DNA from: a virus
Direction: 5' to 3' (one strand)
DNA length: 42,388 nt
IMG/VR virus record: IMGVR_UViG_3300030101_003966
Location: 5,913 to 48,300 of that record
The first letter of the stretch is position 1. Every line of letters begins with the position of its first letter. Positions 14,330-22,644 of this stretch are shown here, in pieces. The notes beneath the pieces are model-generated. The model saw only the letters and a program-made list of their open reading frames with translations, was not told the origin of the DNA and searched no databases. A program made the position numbers and the translations under genes.

Positions 14330-15601
14330 ATGACATCTAGTTTTTCAAGTGATCTAAAACTCGAGCTAATGGTAACTGGTGAAAATGCCGGTACATGGGG
14401 AGATAAAACAAACAATAATTTAAATTTAGTTCAACAAGCAGTCGCTGGATTTGAACAAGTTACGCTTTCAAGTGGTGGAACTTTAGCTTTAGCAATGACT
14501 GACGGAACTATATCGAATGCAAGAAATTTAGTTATTAAATTCGCTACTGCATCTATAGCGTCTAGCACAGTCTGTACTATCCCAGACAGTATTGAAAAAT
14601 TTTATATATTTGATTGTACAGGTTTAACTAACCCATCTAATTTAACAATCAAAACAGCTTCAGGAACAGGTTTTTCTCCTGACAGAGCAGCAATTTTTGC
14701 AGCATATGCTGACGGAACAAATCTTAAAGAAATTTCTTTAGATACTTTAGGCGGAACTGTTGCAGCTGCAAATTTAACTGGAACTATAAGCACTTCACAA
14801 ATTGCAGATGATGCAGTTACTTTTGCAAAAATGCAAGACACAACTACTGCTAATAGAGTTTTAGGAGCTGTCTCTGCGGGAACAATTGGTGAAGTTCAAG
14901 TACAAACAGATATGATAGCAGATGATGCGGTTAGTGCGGATAAATTAGCTAACACAAGTGTTTCTGCAGGATCATTTACTTCAGCATCCATAACTGTTGA
15001 TGCTCAAGGAAGAATTACTGCTGCATCGTCTGGTTCAGCAGGAGATACAAATATTTTCCCTATGTGGATAAATGAAACAGGAACTTATACGGCAAACGCT
15101 AGTGCAACAAAAATTTTTGTATATGCGGTTGGCGGAGGCGGTGGCGGAGGTGGAAATTTCCCTGGTCCCGCAGGAGGGCCTGGAGGAAATGCTGGAGGTG
15201 GAATAGCCAGAATTCCAGTTACTGCACCGTATGCTGTACCAGTGGTTACGGGAGCTGGAGGAAATGCCGGAGGAAATCAACAGGTAGGAGGTGCTGGTGG
15301 ATCAACAACTGTTGATACTAATGCAGTAGTCGCAAATGGTGGATCCGGTGGACAGGTATCAAATAATGCTCCTCAACCAGCTACTAACGGTAATTTTGGT
15401 GTGGCTGGTAATGCAGTTTCTATCAAAGATTATACGCCTATTGGCGAACCAGCTTTTGTACAACTATTTAATGTTCCTCAAAATTCAGATAATAACGCTG
15501 GTGAAAGAGGAAGCGGTGGTCACGGAGGAACTCCAGGACAAACAGGAGAAGCAGGAGGCCCTGGAAGGTTAGTTATATTTGAAAATGTTGTTGGAGGATA
15601 A
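14330..15601 (+). CDS. Tail fibre with glycine-rich tip
   Basis: 423 aa. The N-terminus (SSFSSDLKLELMVTGENAGT through WGDKTNNNLN) is a widespread attachment domain of marine phage fibres. The middle has trimer-type repeats (ISTSQIADDAVTFAKMQDTT; DMIADDAVSADKLANTSVSA). From about residue 245 there is a beta segment (GTYTANASATKIFVYAVG). A glycine-rich tip follows to the end, with eight consecutive Gly, GGPGGNAGGG, GAGGNAGGN and SGGHGGTPGQTGEAGGPGR. Such tips in other phages pack as polyglycine-II helices and carry the receptor-binding loops between them. This protein is therefore the likely host-range determinant. Confidence 0.85.
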   Translation: MTSSFSSDLKLELMVTGENAGTWGDKTNNNLNLVQQAVAGFEQVTLSSGGTLALAMTDGTISNARNLVIKFATASIASSTVCTIPDSIEKFYIFDCTGLTNPSNLTIKTASGTGFSPDRAAIFAAYADGTNLKEISLDTLGGTVAAANLTGTISTSQIADDAVTFAKMQDTTTANRVLGAVSAGTIGEVQVQTDMIADDAVSADKLANTSVSAGSFTSASITVDAQGRITAASSGSAGDTNIFPMWINETGTYTANASATKIFVYAVGGGGGGGGNFPGPAGGPGGNAGGGIARIPVTAPYAVPVVTGAGGNAGGNQQVGGAGGSTTVDTNAVVANGGSGGQVSNNAPQPATNGNFGVAGNAVSIKDYTPIGEPAFVQLFNVPQNSDNNAGERGSGGHGGTPGQTGEAGGPGRLVIFENVVGG

Positions 15602-15615
15602 TATTTTATATTTTT

Positions 15616-16062
15616 ATGGCTAAAGTTTATTTTCAAAAAGGTAATATTTCAGAATCTGGAATTGTAGGCATGTTTCTTAATGAAGCACAATTTACAGAAA
15701 TAAAATCTATAGAATATTTATCTCATTATGAAGTTAAAGAATTTTCTGATGATGACTATAATAATTTTTATACTGGTAAAAAAAGAATATCAGTAAGTGA
15801 TGAGGGTGTAATATCAGCTTTAGATAATGCAGTTGACCCTGAAAATACTATTGAAGAGGATTTTAAAAAAATTTTGAATATGTATCTTGGTAATCTTGAA
15901 GATTTTGTTTTTCAATATCCTAATCATTCAAAAACACCTGAAATTAGAAATTGTATTCAGTTTGGTAAAAATATAGATTACAGCTCTTTGACATTTCCTA
16001 ATAAACACCCGTTTGTATATTTAGCTGATAATAATGCATATATAATTTTATCTTATATATAA
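15616..16062 (+). CDS. Hypothetical protein after the fibre, 148 aa
   Basis: The start MAKVYFQKGNISESGIVGMF is followed by an acidic, aromatic-rich sequence. A helical middle reads TIEEDFKKILNMYLGNLEDF. Its position directly after the tail fibre is typical for a fibre chaperone or accessory protein, but I see no motif to support this. Codon use is as AT-rich as that of its neighbours. Confidence 0.6.
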   Translation: MAKVYFQKGNISESGIVGMFLNEAQFTEIKSIEYLSHYEVKEFSDDDYNNFYTGKKRISVSDEGVISALDNAVDPENTIEEDFKKILNMYLGNLEDFVFQYPNHSKTPEIRNCIQFGKNIDYSSLTFPNKHPFVYLADNNAYIILSYI

Positions 16063-16100
16063 TTATTGTACTAATTTTTATTTTTTGATATGTAGATTAA

Positions 16101-16838
16101 ATGAATCTAATTAAATTTTCTGCACCTAAAGAATTAGAAAATTTTTTAGATGGTGTTTATCCAGTACCTATAAAAACTAATTTACCTCTTTGGTATAAAA
16201 AATTAGAACACACAGTCCAAAATCAAACAATTAAGGGATGTAGACCTTTTTTAGATAGCATAACAGCAGGGTACCTTTTAAAAATGCCTCAAGATTTATA
16301 TTTAAAACATAACGTTTGGAATGAAAAAATTAATGCTTATGATTCTTATTTCAAATATGCACTTCCTGACGAAAGTATGGGTAAGTATAACCTTAACACT
16401 TGGCATAAACAATATCATAAAAAAGAACAGTTAGAAGGTGCTCCACAAGTAAAAAAAAATAGTAATCTACCAATATACAAAATTTTAAACCCTTATCACA
16501 TTAAAACACCTCCAGGTTATTCTTGTTTATTTACTGCACCATTTAATAATAGAGACGATAGGTTCGAAGTATTTACTGGTATTGTAGACACAGATAAACA
16601 TGATATAGAAGTTAATTTTCCTTTTGTCATAAACTCAGATAAGTATCCAAACTTAGAAACAACAATAGAGAGAGGTACACCTTATGTACAAATAATTCCC
16701 TTTAAAAGAGAGGACTGGAAAATGACTCTTGAATTTGAAAATAGATATAGTAAAACTGCTCATCTTCTACAAAACGTAAAAAGAAAATTAATTAATAATT
16801 ATAGAAATTTTTATTGGACTAAAAAAAAATGGATGTAA
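16101..16838 (+). CDS. DUF6065-like protein
   Basis: 245 aa. The pattern PLWYKKLEHTVQNQTIKGCR PF, then LDSITAGYLLKMPQDLYL and later TPPGYSCLFTAPFNNRDDRF with GTPYVQIIPFKREDW, matches a family I know as DUF6065. It is found in marine phages and often placed beside 2OG-Fe(II) oxygenases, as it is here. The role is unknown; no membrane segment. The conserved Cys, Asp and His could form an active site. It overlaps the next gene by 10 bases. The family name is given from memory. Confidence 0.75.
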   Translation: MNLIKFSAPKELENFLDGVYPVPIKTNLPLWYKKLEHTVQNQTIKGCRPFLDSITAGYLLKMPQDLYLKHNVWNEKINAYDSYFKYALPDESMGKYNLNTWHKQYHKKEQLEGAPQVKKNSNLPIYKILNPYHIKTPPGYSCLFTAPFNNRDDRFEVFTGIVDTDKHDIEVNFPFVINSDKYPNLETTIERGTPYVQIIPFKREDWKMTLEFENRYSKTAHLLQNVKRKLINNYRNFYWTKKKWM

Positions 16839-17386
16839 AAGATTTTATTCAAGTTTATGATAACTTTTTGCAACCTAAGGTAATAAGTAGTTTGTTAAAA
16901 TGGTTGAACACACAAGATTTTCAAGAAGCAACTGTAGTAGGCGGTTTAAGAAAAGATATCAGATCAGCAGCAACAAAAAATATCTGGAGAGATCCTAAGA
17001 GCTTAACTAATACACATTGGTGTAATTATTTAGCTAATAAATTTACTTTATTGGTAAGAAAGTACGATCAACAAAACTCCTACGGATCTAGTTGTACTTT
17101 AGTTAATGAATTACAAGCTTTAAAATATGAAGAGGGTGATTATTATGTGCCTCATACCGATAACGCCACAAATTTTCATAGAACACTAAGTGTTATTTTA
17201 ATTTTAAATGATGATTATGAGGGTGGTAGTTTAGTTTTTAAATGTACAAAAAAAGATAACACAATTCTAGAAGTTCCAAGAAAATCAGGGCGTGTAATTC
17301 TTTTTCCGTCTAATTTTTTATTTCCCCACGCAGTTCAAAAAATTACGAAAGGTTGTAGGTATTCAATAGTAGCATGGATAAAGTAA
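16829..17386 (+). CDS. 2OG-Fe(II) oxygenase, P4H/PKHD-like
   Basis: 185 aa with a complete site: H109-T-D111 in YYVPHTDN, R118, LNDDYEGGSLVF (strand with the GG turn), distal H167 in FPHAVQ and 2-oxoglutarate-binding R177 in GCRYSIVAW. This is the best-preserved of the four oxygenases in the window. It probably hydroxylates a protein side chain; the target is unknown. It overlaps the DUF6065-like gene and the next oxygenase by 10 and 13 bases, forming a co-translated set. Confidence 0.86.
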   Translation: MDVKDFIQVYDNFLQPKVISSLLKWLNTQDFQEATVVGGLRKDIRSAATKNIWRDPKSLTNTHWCNYLANKFTLLVRKYDQQNSYGSSCTLVNELQALKYEEGDYYVPHTDNATNFHRTLSVILILNDDYEGGSLVFKCTKKDNTILEVPRKSGRVILFPSNFLFPHAVQKITKGCRYSIVAWIK

Positions 17387-17913
17387 ATAATTTTAAATAT
17401 AAAATAATTAGAAATTTTTTATCAGAAGATGAAATAAAAGTTTATGGAGCTTATGCCAGATTGCAACATGAGCATAACGTTAATTATTTTGATGAAGGTG
17501 GAAATAATAATGGCGATACCGCTTTTTATAAAGATGATTTATTTAATTTTTTACAAAATGATAAACATAAAATAATTGAAGAGGCTACTGGTTGCAAATT
17601 GCTATACACTTATAATTATTGGAGATGTTACACTTTTAATGCAGAATTATTTAAACATAAAGATCGTCCCTCATGTGAATTTACAGCAACTTTGACTATA
17701 GACTCAGACGGCACCGATTGGCCTATACATGTAGAAGACAAAAAATTTCATTTAAAAAAAGGTGATATAGTAGTATATAAGGGATGTGATTTAGATCATT
17801 GGAGAGAGGCTTTTAAGGGAGATTATCAAATACAATTATTTTTACATTTTGTTGATGCAAATGGTAAATTTGCTCATTTAGAAAATGATAAAGGTAAAGT
17901 AAGGCATAAATAA
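17374..17913 (+). CDS. 2OG-Fe(II) oxygenase-like protein
   Basis: 179 aa. Candidate metal ligands are H95-K-D97 in FKHKDRPS and distal H142 in DLDHWREAF. Between them lie TATLTIDSDG.DWPIHVED and KKGDIVVYKG, as in the cupin-like fold of the family. The normal 2-oxoglutarate Arg is not obvious; Arg144 or Gln near 152-154 sits at the place. It overlaps the oxygenase before it by 13 bases. I assign the fold with fair confidence but not the substrate. Confidence 0.72.
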   Translation: MDKVNNFKYKIIRNFLSEDEIKVYGAYARLQHEHNVNYFDEGGNNNGDTAFYKDDLFNFLQNDKHKIIEEATGCKLLYTYNYWRCYTFNAELFKHKDRPSCEFTATLTIDSDGTDWPIHVEDKKFHLKKGDIVVYKGCDLDHWREAFKGDYQIQLFLHFVDANGKFAHLENDKGKVRHK

Positions 17914-18143
17914 TGAAAATAACACAAAATGAATCAACAGGCGATGCTTGGATTAAATTTTCAGATCAAGAAATTAAAACAATTAATCAAAAAAAGGAAC
18001 TTACTATTTCTGTAAAAGAAATGGGGCCTTTTGCTAAACAACTTATGCATATAGCTATGTTACTTTATCAAAAATATGACAATGTGCTTGAAAAAGAAGA
18101 AAAAGAAAATCCTAATTTCAAACCTGATAAACCACGTATTTAA
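17913..18143 (+). CDS. Small hypothetical protein, 76 aa
   Basis: Linked to the oxygenase by TAATG. It starts with a beta region (MKITQNESTGDAWIKFS) and then a helical stretch (EMGPFAKQLMHIAMLLYQKY), ending in Lys/Glu/Pro-rich sequence. No motif recognised. It ends just before the promoter of the gp10-like gene. Confidence 0.6.
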   Translation: MKITQNESTGDAWIKFSDQEIKTINQKKELTISVKEMGPFAKQLMHIAMLLYQKYDNVLEKEEKENPNFKPDKPRI

Positions 18144-18167
18144 CAAGATATAAATTAATGTTATAAT
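18140..18167 (+). promoter_or_regulatory. Extended -10 promoter for the gp10-like gene, leaderless
   Basis: TTAACA (18140-18145; 5 of 6 to the -35 consensus), 16 bases, then TGT + TATAAT (18159-18167). The ATG is at 18173, only 5 bases beyond the -10 box, so the mRNA should start on or within the start codon. The TGTTATAAT core is identical to that at 9161-9169. Confidence 0.65.
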
Positions 18168-18172
18168 ACCCT

Positions 18173-20323
18173 ATGCCATTAACAAATGTACAAATAGCCC
18201 CTGGATTTAATAAACAAGTCACTGAGACTGGAGCAGAGGGTCAATGGGTAGATGGTGATTTTGTAAGATTTAGATACGGACTTCCAGAAAAAATAGGTGG
18301 ATGGCAACAAATTGTTGATAAGACATTAGTGGGTGCAGCAAGAGAACAATTTATTTGGGCAGACTTGGATGGAAGAAGATATGCTGCAATAGGAACTAAC
18401 AAATTATTGGTAGTTTATTATGAAGATGCTTTTTACGATATTACACCTTTGGATACTGCAATAACTGGTTGTACTTTTACTACTGCAAATACTTCAGCTA
18501 CTGTAACAGTTAATAAACCAGCACATAATTTAGAACCTGGAGATTTATTTACTTTTACAAGTGTTACGCCTCCTACTGGAGCTGGGTATTCTACAGCAGA
18601 TTTTGAAACTAATACTTTTCAAGTAATTACCGTACCAACAAGTGATACATTTACAATTACAATGGCATCAGCTGCAGGAACTACTGTATCTGCAAATGGA
18701 TCAGCTGTAGTAAATCCTTATGTAAAGGTCGGATCTTTGAGTCAGACTTATGGATTTGGTTGGGGCACTGCCTTATGGGGTGGTGGCCAACAAGTTTTTT
18801 CTACTCTTAATGGTTCATTAAACGATGATACTGCAGGAACTGGTGGTGCAGGAACTTCAATAACTCTTGCGTCTACCTCTGGATTTCCAACATCAGGAAC
18901 AATTAAAGTTGGGAATGAATTCATATCTTATACAGGAACTACTTCTACACAATTAACTGGAATTACAAGAGGAGTAGCGGGAACAAGATCTGCACACTCA
19001 AGTGGGGCAGGTGTTGAATATTACACTGCATGGGGTGAAGCTTCGTTATCACAATCTTTATCTATTGACCCAGCTTCTTGGTCTTTAGATAATTTTGGTC
19101 AACAGTTGATTGCTACAATAAAAAATGGTGAATCTTTTTCTTGGAATCCTGTTAATGCTGATCCTAACGCATTAGCAACAAGAGCAGTAAAAATTTCTAA
19201 TGCTCCAACAGCATCAGTAATGTCATTAGTTTCTGATAGAGATAGACATTTATTTATGTTAGGTACGGAAACTACTATAGGAACACAGAGCACTCAAGAT
19301 AAACTATTTATAAGATTTTCAGATCAAGAAGATATAACTGACTATACACCAACTTCTGTTAATACATCAGGTTTTTTTAGATTAGATTCAGGCACAAAAA
19401 TTGTAGGAGCAGTTAAGGGTAAAGATTATACTTTTGTTTTAACAAACACTGCTGCGTATGTAATACAATTTGTTGGTCCTCCTTTTATATTTTCTGTTAG
19501 ACAAGTAGGATCAAATTGTGGTGCGATAGGCCAACACTCAATTAAATATGTAAATGGTGCCGTGTACTGGATGGGTGAAGCAGGTGGTTTTTTTGTTTAT
19601 GATGGTACAGTAAAAGCTTTACCTTGTTTAGTAGAAGATTTTGTATTCACAACAAAAGGCAGTAATTTAGGAATTAATTATCAAAACGGTGAATCTGTTT
19701 ACGCAGGTCTTTATACTTTGTATGAAGAAATTGTTTGGTTTTATCCTAAATCAGGAAGTGATTTTGTTGATAGGTGTGTAACTTATAATTATCAAAGTGG
19801 TACCTGGACTACTGGATCTTTAGCTAGGACTACATACCAAGATGCAAATTTATATGATAATCCTTACGCAACTGAGTTTAATTCAACAGGTGTACCTACT
19901 TTTCCTACGGTGCAAGGTATAACTAATATAAATGGAGCTTCTGTTTTTTATGAGCATGAAGTTGGTAATAATCAGGTAGATGCATCAGGTAATAAAACTG
20001 CTATACCAGCATTTATTCAGTCAGGAGATTTTGATTTATCACAAGGAGGAGATGGTGAGTTTTTTATGAGTGTGAGAAGATTTATACCTGATTTTAAAGT
20101 ATTAACTGGAGATGCACAAGTTACTATTAACTTAAGAAGATTTCCTGCAGCTAGTTCAGCCTCTTCGCCTCTTGGCCCATTTACTATAAATAGCTCGACT
20201 GAAAAAGTCGATACTAGAGCTCGATCTAGATTTGCTAGTATAAAAGTAGCAAATACCTCTACTGATCAAAGTTGGAGATATGGTACTTTTAGAGCTGATG
20301 TTCAACCAGATGGAATGAGATAA
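18173..20323 (+). CDS. P22 gp10-like tail (DNA-stabilising) protein
   Basis: 716 aa. The N-terminus (PLTNVQIAPGFNKQVTETGA) and GQWVDGDFVRFRYGLPEKI are hallmarks of this large group. In P22 the protein forms the hub under the portal and closes the channel after packaging. Two inserted beta modules are visible, near 100-180 (FTTANTSATVTVNKPAHNL) and 205-290 (TIKVGNEFISYTGTTST; RGVAGTRSAHSSGAGV). The rest resembles a propeller-like repeat with SDRDRHLFMLG and WMGEAGGFFVYDG. No Shine-Dalgarno sequence; promoter just upstream. Confidence 0.84.
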   Translation: MPLTNVQIAPGFNKQVTETGAEGQWVDGDFVRFRYGLPEKIGGWQQIVDKTLVGAAREQFIWADLDGRRYAAIGTNKLLVVYYEDAFYDITPLDTAITGCTFTTANTSATVTVNKPAHNLEPGDLFTFTSVTPPTGAGYSTADFETNTFQVITVPTSDTFTITMASAAGTTVSANGSAVVNPYVKVGSLSQTYGFGWGTALWGGGQQVFSTLNGSLNDDTAGTGGAGTSITLASTSGFPTSGTIKVGNEFISYTGTTSTQLTGITRGVAGTRSAHSSGAGVEYYTAWGEASLSQSLSIDPASWSLDNFGQQLIATIKNGESFSWNPVNADPNALATRAVKISNAPTASVMSLVSDRDRHLFMLGTETTIGTQSTQDKLFIRFSDQEDITDYTPTSVNTSGFFRLDSGTKIVGAVKGKDYTFVLTNTAAYVIQFVGPPFIFSVRQVGSNCGAIGQHSIKYVNGAVYWMGEAGGFFVYDGTVKALPCLVEDFVFTTKGSNLGINYQNGESVYAGLYTLYEEIVWFYPKSGSDFVDRCVTYNYQSGTWTTGSLARTTYQDANLYDNPYATEFNSTGVPTFPTVQGITNINGASVFYEHEVGNNQVDASGNKTAIPAFIQSGDFDLSQGGDGEFFMSVRRFIPDFKVLTGDAQVTINLRRFPAASSASSPLGPFTINSSTEKVDTRARSRFASIKVANTSTDQSWRYGTFRADVQPDGMR

Positions 20324-20487
20324 TGGCAAGAGTAGATATCGTTATTCCGGAACCTGCACCAGAATATACAGAAGAAAACCAACGACAAATAAATCAGTCT
20401 TTACGAACCATGCAAGATAAGTTAAACACTTCATATCAACAAGAATTAAAAAATGAACAAGACACTTTTAATTGGTTTTTAACATGA
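20323..20487 (+). CDS. Small coiled-coil protein, 54 aa
   Basis: TAATG coupling to the gp10-like gene and ATGA coupling to the next gene support this short gene. It starts MARVDIVIPEPAPEYTEENQ and then is a helix rich in Gln, Asn and Leu (RQINQSLRTMQDKLN), ending NWFLT. The same kind of short protein follows gp10-like genes in marine phages. It may be a small tail or assembly factor. Confidence 0.68.
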   Translation: MARVDIVIPEPAPEYTEENQRQINQSLRTMQDKLNTSYQQELKNEQDTFNWFLT

Positions 20488-20825
20488 CTATCCAATATAA
20501 AAATGCAGGTATAAATTTAAGTACAACAAATACAACATCTGTATTGACTTCTCCGTCTGGTGCAAGATGTTTGGTAAAACAAATTCAAATAGATAACTCA
20601 TCTTCTAGTCCAGTTAATTTATCTGTGCAGGTAACTGATAGTTCTGCTTCAAGCACGTTTGCAATTCATAGAAAATCAATACCCGCAAATTCTATTGAAA
20701 ATATTATATCCCAAACATTAGTTTTAGAAGAAAGTGATATTTTAAAAATGACTGCTGGAACTGCTAACGAAATTCAAGGTATAATTAGTTATGCACAAAT
20801 AGACAGATCACAAGAAAATGGCTAG
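20484..20825 (+). CDS. Conserved small virion protein, 113 aa
   Basis: I use ATG 20484 (ATGA overlap with the previous stop) rather than the upstream TTG. The protein is beta-rich: KNAGINLSTTNTTSVLTSPS, VKQIQIDNSSSSPVNLSVQV and LVLEESDILKMTAGTANEIQ. This pattern is common in marine phages, where it accompanies tail genes and probably forms a small beta-barrel on the virion surface. It ends overlapping the oxygenase at 20818 by 8 bases. Confidence 0.72.
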   Translation: MTIQYKNAGINLSTTNTTSVLTSPSGARCLVKQIQIDNSSSSPVNLSVQVTDSSASSTFAIHRKSIPANSIENIISQTLVLEESDILKMTAGTANEIQGIISYAQIDRSQENG

Positions 20826-21387
20826 ACATATTCTTTTTAAGGACGAAATTATAATTGATAAACTTATAGATACTAAGCTCCAAAGTAAAATTTTAAATTG
20901 CCTTGAAGATGAAAAAAAAAATGAAAAAGGCAGAAGACTTTCAAACGTAGGTGGTTTTCAAACAGATTTAATTTTTGATGAATATATATGTAGTACTTTA
21001 TTACAAAAAGTTTCAACTTTACTTGTTAATGAATATGGTCTTAAAAATTTAAAAATACGATTAGATTCTTTATGGATAAATGAAAATAAAAAAAATGATT
21101 TCAATGCTCCACACAATCATCCTAAATCTAATTTTTCGGGAGTCTATTATATTTCAGAATCACAAAAAGGTGGAGAGTTATTATTCTTACGAAATGATAC
21201 CTCTGTAATTCATACTCATAACGTTGATTTTATACAAACAGAAAGTTTTTTTGCTAGTGTATATTTTAAACCTGAAAAATATAAGTTAATAATTTTTCCA
21301 TCTCATCTAACACATATGGTGCAGCCACATACAGAAGAAGGAAAAAGAGTATCTGTATCATTTAATATAAATTTACACAAAAAATAA
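20818..21387 (+). CDS. 2OG-Fe(II) oxygenase, TIGR02466-like
   Basis: 189 aa. Key blocks are LDSLWINENKKNDFNAPHNH (82-101), SGVYYISE with GGELLF, and the distal part IIFPSHLTHMVQPH (158-171) with KRVSVSFN (176-183). Metal ligands would be H99 or H101 (an H-x-H site, usual for this family) and H166, with R177 for 2-oxoglutarate. This family is found in cyanophages and other marine phages. It is the fourth oxygenase-like protein of the window; none is close enough to another to look like a recent duplicate. Confidence 0.83.
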   Translation: MARHILFKDEIIIDKLIDTKLQSKILNCLEDEKKNEKGRRLSNVGGFQTDLIFDEYICSTLLQKVSTLLVNEYGLKNLKIRLDSLWINENKKNDFNAPHNHPKSNFSGVYYISESQKGGELLFLRNDTSVIHTHNVDFIQTESFFASVYFKPEKYKLIIFPSHLTHMVQPHTEEGKRVSVSFNINLHKK

Positions 21388-21389
21388 TT

Positions 21390-21518
21390 ATGGCTAGACA
21401 AAAATTTGTACATTACGTTCCAAGACCAAAACCAAGAAAAAGACCAAGAAGACATAAAAAAAGACTTTCAAAATCAGAAAAAAGAAGTTATAAGAAATAC
21501 AATCGTCAAGGAAGATAA
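21390..21518 (+). CDS. Very basic 42-aa peptide
   Basis: It starts MARQKFVHYVPRPKPRKRPR and continues RHKKRLSKSEKRSYKKYNRQ. About half of the residues are Lys or Arg. The stop forms TAATG with the next gene. Short peptides of this kind recur in marine phages. Nucleic-acid binding or packaging is possible by charge only. Confidence 0.65.
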   Translation: MARQKFVHYVPRPKPRKRPRRHKKRLSKSEKRSYKKYNRQGR

Positions 21519-21715
21519 TGAGTAATTTACCTAAAATACCAGCTGAAGCCAAAGAAATAATTAAACATAAAAGAACAGGAAAAATTTATGCTAGTAAAAC
21601 TGAGTTTGATGCTGATGTAGCCGATCCAAATACTGATACAAAAGCAGATGACTTTAGGCAAGATTTAGAAATAAAAGTAACTAGAGTTAATATTGAAGCA
21701 TTTACAAAAAAATAA
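21518..21715 (+). CDS. Small hypothetical protein, 65 aa
   Basis: TAATG at both ends. The product has KHKRTGKIYASKTEFDADVA and a charged C-terminal part (KADDFRQDLEIKVTRVNIE). The KRTGKxYxSxxEFxADVADPNT pattern is familiar from marine phage genomes. Function unknown. Confidence 0.66.
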   Translation: MSNLPKIPAEAKEIIKHKRTGKIYASKTEFDADVADPNTDTKADDFRQDLEIKVTRVNIEAFTKK

Positions 21716-22644
21716 TGGAAGCTAGAGGTGCAACTGAAATACAGCATGAGCTGTTAGAAAAATATGTTAGTAAAGAATTATTGGATAAAGTACAAATATG
21801 TACTTCAATACCAGGCAAAGTACCGTTAGACCCAAATAAAATAAATATACTTTGGCAAAAGAATTCTTACGATCAAGGTAATTTACATTCTTTTTTTACA
21901 GATAAGACAAGATTTGATGAGTATGATTGGTATGTATTTAATAGTCATTGGAACTATGAAAAGTTTAGATATTTTTTTTCTATTCCTGAAGATAAGTGTA
22001 TAGTAATAAAAAATGGAACTGACAATTTTCCAAAAAGAAAAAAATATCACAAAGGTGACCCAATAAAAATAATTCATCACTGCACTCCTTGGCGAGGTTT
22101 AAATGTTTTATTATTAGCTATGCAAATGTTAAAAAATGAAAACATTACTTTAGATGTTTACAGTTCATGTAAAGTTTATGGTAGTGAATTTGCAGATGGA
22201 CATGAGGTGGCTTTTAAAGATATTTATAAACAAGCCGAAAATTTACCAAACGTTAATTACATAGGGCACAAAACAAATGAATACATATTAGAAAATATTT
22301 GTAATTACGATTTATTTGTTTATCCCTCTATATTCGAAGAAACTTTTTGCGTGTCTGCCTTAGAAGCATTAGCATCAGGTTTGCACGTTATTACCACTAA
22401 TTTTGGAGCATTACCTGAAACGTGTTCTGAGTGGCCAGTCTATGTAAATTTTACTAAAAATCATGAATTGTTAGCAGAATCTTTTGCACATGCAATTGAT
22501 GCATCTGCTATATATTTGCATGAAGAGGGAATGCAAAAATATTTAGACGAACAACAAAAATTTTTTAAAAGATTTTATAGTTGGGATAGAAAAGGTTCAG
22601 AATGGACTAACTTTCTCACAGGAGCTATAAATGTCAAACGATAA
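21715..22644 (+). CDS. Glycosyltransferase, GT4-type (GT-B fold)
   Basis: 309 aa, shorter than cellular GT4 enzymes because the N-terminal Rossmann domain is reduced. The C-terminal donor-binding domain is clear: IHHCTPWRGLNVLLLAM, VNYIGHKTNEYI, DLFVYPSIFEETFCVSALEA (with the EX7E-type acid pair) and GLHVITTNFGALPE. It should transfer a sugar from a nucleotide donor. The substrate could be virion protein, DNA or host envelope glycan. It is coupled by overlap with the next sugar-transferase-like gene. Confidence 0.83.
   Translation: MEARGATEIQHELLEKYVSKELLDKVQICTSIPGKVPLDPNKINILWQKNSYDQGNLHSFFTDKTRFDEYDWYVFNSHWNYEKFRYFFSIPEDKCIVIKNGTDNFPKRKKYHKGDPIKIIHHCTPWRGLNVLLLAMQMLKNENITLDVYSSCKVYGSEFADGHEVAFKDIYKQAENLPNVNYIGHKTNEYILENICNYDLFVYPSIFEETFCVSALEALASGLHVITTNFGALPETCSEWPVYVNFTKNHELLAESFAHAIDASAIYLHEEGMQKYLDEQQKFFKRFYSWDRKGSEWTNFLTGAINVKR

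Noticed and set aside
16086-16094. TGaTATGTA before the DUF6065-like gene as a further leaderless promoter
   Set aside because: The -10 box matches the consensus at only three of six positions and no -35 is seen, though the spacing to ATG 16101 resembles the other promoters.
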